From the NCBI GenBank assembly GCA_049965775.1, contig JBMFVX010000145.1:1-6873 (forward strand): 6,873 bases of DNA. Direction: 5' to 3'. The notes beneath the pieces are model-generated. The model had not been told where the DNA came from. It ran no database searches and saw only the letters and a list, made by a program, of their open reading frames with translations. Position numbers and translations under genes: made by a program. Below, in pieces: positions 5,108 to 6,873 of this stretch (the stretch's first letter is position 1; every line of letters starts with the position of its first letter). This DNA is from JABEVB01 sp049965775 (lineage in GTDB: Bacteria; Planctomycetota; Phycisphaerae; WQYP01).

Positions 5108-6259
5108 ATGGATGCTTCAGCGATGGCTCCCCACAAGACGCCGCCGGGCGCAGTGCCGCCATCGGCGGCAGGCTGGTCGCAGGCGGGTTTTGTTTTTCGC
5201 GTGCTCGATGGCATGGTTTATTGGGGTGGGGCGGTAAGCATACTCACCGGCCAGGCGTGGCGCTGGATAGATTTGCGCTTTGCCGGCGGCCATGCCATGC
5301 AGGCGATATTTCCACCGCTGTGGCTGGTATCGTTGCTTGGGCTTTATTGGCTGCGGTACCCGTGGCGCGTCAGCCCAAAACCTCTTTCGCTGGAGCAGCT
5401 TAGTTGGCGACGCCGTCTGGCCCTTGTCCTGAGTCTGCCAAGCTGGCTGTTGCTGGCGGCGCTGCTCTACAATGCCCATCAGTTTTATAACCTTATGCAT
5501 AGCGGCCGCGTGAATACCACCTTTCATATACCCATGTGCCTGCTGGTGGCGACGATTCTGGCGGCGTGGCTTGGCGCTAAACCATGGAACGTCACCGGCT
5601 TTGAACCTGAACTGCTACCGCCGCCGTTGCCGGGCATGCAATTGCTTAAGCCGCGCTGGGCTGATCGCATAATGGTTGGGCTGTGGGCAACGCTGGTGGT
5701 GGTCACATTCTGTTTTTTGTTTCGGGCCAATCCACCGCCGCGATCTATGGTGTGCGATGTAGCGGTGGTGCTGGGCAATGCCACCTTGCCGCACGACGTC
5801 TGCGGCTGGACCGCCGCCGCCCGCACACGTAAGGCGATTGACCTCTATAAGCAAGGTCGGGTTCGCATGATTATGCTTAGCGCCAATGCTCCGTATGGCA
5901 TAAGCAATCCGCGGCAAAATGCGCCGCTCGCGATGGCAAAGCTATGCCGCGCCGCGGGCGTACCTCAAAAAAATCTGGTGCTCGATTTTTATGGCGACAA
6001 CACCCGCTACAGCGCCTGGGATACACTGCAGCTAAAACAGCGGTATCACTGGAAAACGATCGTGGTTGTCAGTTCCGATTATCATTTGCCGCGCGCGCGG
6101 CTGGCCTACCGGCAGTTCGGCATGAAGGTTTATACGGTTGCGTCGCGGCATCATGTGTGGAGGCAAACCAGCATCTTTGCGGTGGTGCACGAACTGGTGG
6201 GCTATGTGGTTTATTATTTTGACCGCAACTACCATCATCCGGTTGTGAGGCAGCCATGA
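5108..6259 (+). CDS. Polytopic membrane protein with C-terminal SanA/YdcF (DUF218) domain
   Basis: The 383-residue protein has an N-terminal membrane part and a soluble C-terminal DUF218 domain. Hydrophobic segments lie at about residues 63-82, 104-124, 138-157 and 188-206, with a weaker one near 30-47. The DUF218 domain covers about 216-370. It contains AVVLGNA (219-225), RTRKAIDLYKQGRV (239-252), an AAGVPQKNLVLDFYG stretch (282-296), NTRYSAWDT (298-306) and VVSSDYHLPRARLAYRQFG (320-338). The order and wording resemble SanA of enterobacteria, an inner-membrane protein tied to envelope permeability and vancomycin tolerance. ElyC/YdcF relatives affect envelope glycan assembly. The biochemical activity of the family is not well established and I do not assign one. 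ATG 5108 is preferred over GTG 5102 because a weak TGGAA lies about seven bases before it; ATG 5126 is also possible. The gene is 71 bases after lipA and overlaps the next gene by ATGA. Confidence 0.83.
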   Translation: MDASAMAPHKTPPGAVPPSAAGWSQAGFVFRVLDGMVYWGGAVSILTGQAWRWIDLRFAGGHAMQAIFPPLWLVSLLGLYWLRYPWRVSPKPLSLEQLSWRRRLALVLSLPSWLLLAALLYNAHQFYNLMHSGRVNTTFHIPMCLLVATILAAWLGAKPWNVTGFEPELLPPPLPGMQLLKPRWADRIMVGLWATLVVVTFCFLFRANPPPRSMVCDVAVVLGNATLPHDVCGWTAAARTRKAIDLYKQGRVRMIMLSANAPYGISNPRQNAPLAMAKLCRAAGVPQKNLVLDFYGDNTRYSAWDTLQLKQRYHWKTIVVVSSDYHLPRARLAYRQFGMKVYTVASRHHVWRQTSIFAVVHELVGYVVYYFDRNYHHPVVRQP

Positions 6260-6759
6260 GCGAAGCATCAACTCCGCCCGCCCAACCACGGATTATCGTA
6301 CATAAAGCCTCAGGAAGGCTGGACCTTTTTGATGGCCCCCAAAAATGGCGCAGCTATGCCTGCATCACCGGCACAAACCCGGGCGATAAGCAGGTAGAGG
6401 GCGACCGCATTACGCCGCTGGGCGTGTTTTATGTTGTGTTCAAAAATCCGCACAGTAAATTTCATCTGTCTCTGGGGCTTAATTATCCCAATCTGGCCCA
6501 TGCGCTGCGCGGGCTTAAGAGCGGCCTGCTGAGCCAGCCTCAATACCAACAACTGGTGGATGATTTAATTACCGGCGATATGAGCGACGAAGCCGTGCAG
6601 AACCGCGTATGGAAGACGCCGCTGGGCGGTGAAATATTCATTCACGGTTGCGCTGAAGGGCGCACGAGCACCGCTGGCTGTGTGGCGGTGAGTAATCCAG
6701 ACATAACCGAAATATATTCGCTTGTCGGCGTGGGTGCTCCGGTCGAAATATTGCCGTGA
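6256..6759 (+). CDS. L,D-transpeptidase (YkuD) family protein
   Basis: The 167-residue protein carries a YkuD catalytic domain. L,D-transpeptidases use a cysteine to cleave and join peptidoglycan stem peptides, forming 3-3 cross-links or attaching or detaching proteins. Visible motifs are GDRITPLGVFYV (49-60), FHLSLGLNYPN (69-79) and the active-site block IHGCAEGRTSTAGCVAV (129-145). His130 and Cys142 are the likely catalytic pair. Thr139 stands where many members have Ser, as in the subgroup with TxGC. A helical insert lies at about 82-118. The HLSLGLNYPN pattern points to the branch that includes YafK/DpaA-like proteins, which can act as amidases rather than transpeptidases. The start ATG overlaps the stop of the SanA-like gene (ATGA), so translation is probably coupled. 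There is no signal peptide or membrane helix, which is unusual for an enzyme expected outside the cytoplasmic membrane, and an upstream in-frame TGA (6220-6222) excludes a long N-terminal extension. Confidence 0.88.
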   Translation: MSEASTPPAQPRIIVHKASGRLDLFDGPQKWRSYACITGTNPGDKQVEGDRITPLGVFYVVFKNPHSKFHLSLGLNYPNLAHALRGLKSGLLSQPQYQQLVDDLITGDMSDEAVQNRVWKTPLGGEIFIHGCAEGRTSTAGCVAVSNPDITEIYSLVGVGAPVEILP

Positions 6760-6873
6760 AGCGTCAACGGAAGATGCCGCATCCTACCGAATAAAATAGC
6801 CCAACTTTCGCACTTCGGCCCCAAAAACCGCATTATCTTGCAAATAAGGCCGAAAGTTTCCACCACAAACCAC
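6760..6873. other. Downstream region with two competing inverted repeats
   Basis: No gene is visible up to the window edge. AACTTTCG (6803-6810) can pair with CGAAAGTT (6851-6858), and TTCGGCC (6814-6820) can pair with GGCCGAA (6848-6854). The right arms overlap, so the two stems exclude each other. Neither has the compact loop and T-run of an intrinsic terminator. A run of CCCCAAAAA lies between them. Confidence 0.3.

Overview
Organism. The window is a moderately GC-rich bacterial chromosome segment with tightly packed housekeeping genes. LipA, AcpS and the rhodanese have the residue patterns I associate with Planctomycetota, perhaps Phycisphaerae: KPPWLRVKLPAGPGY and SVNRDELPDGGS in LipA, KEAVLKALGTGWR in AcpS, and GGIDSWSLLIDP near the rhodanese C-terminus. 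This is recalled family resemblance, not a search result, so the phylum is a tentative inference. There is no phage, transposon, CRISPR, tRNA or rRNA signature.

Layout. 1-648 has few clear genes. It holds a small one-helix membrane protein (140-319) whose ATG sits where its promoter should start transcription, a possible RNA hairpin (357-395) and a doubtful 30-codon ORF (511-603). 649-2103 (minus) encodes a sulfide:quinone oxidoreductase-type flavoprotein with a good promoter and ribosome site. 2329-2850 (minus) encodes a JAMM/MPN+ (M67) zinc metallopeptidase. 2851-2965 is a divergent intergenic region with a 14-bp palindrome, and 2966-3364 (plus) is a single-domain, histidine-rich rhodanese. 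3427-3807 is acpS. 3808-4088 ends in an extended -10 promoter and a structured leader for lipA (4089-5036). 5108-6259 is a polytopic membrane protein with a C-terminal SanA/YdcF (DUF218) domain. It overlaps by 4 bp an L,D-transpeptidase-family gene (6256-6759). 6760-6873 is non-coding as far as it is visible.

How the genes fit together. Three adjacent genes (sqr-like, M67 peptidase, rhodanese) all belong to families that handle sulfane sulfur or sulfur-carrier proteins, so the left half may be a small sulfur module. AcpS makes holo-acyl carrier protein, the carrier of the octanoyl group that LipA converts to lipoyl, so these two are linked by pathway. LipA also inserts sulfur. The last two genes are a translationally coupled pair from cell-envelope families. 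I see no unmistakable new system. The most distinctive features are the two promoters whose -10 element lies six bases before an ATG, the hairpin leader of lipA, the histidine-rich rhodanese, and the coupled SanA-like/L,D-transpeptidase pair in which the transpeptidase lacks a visible signal peptide.
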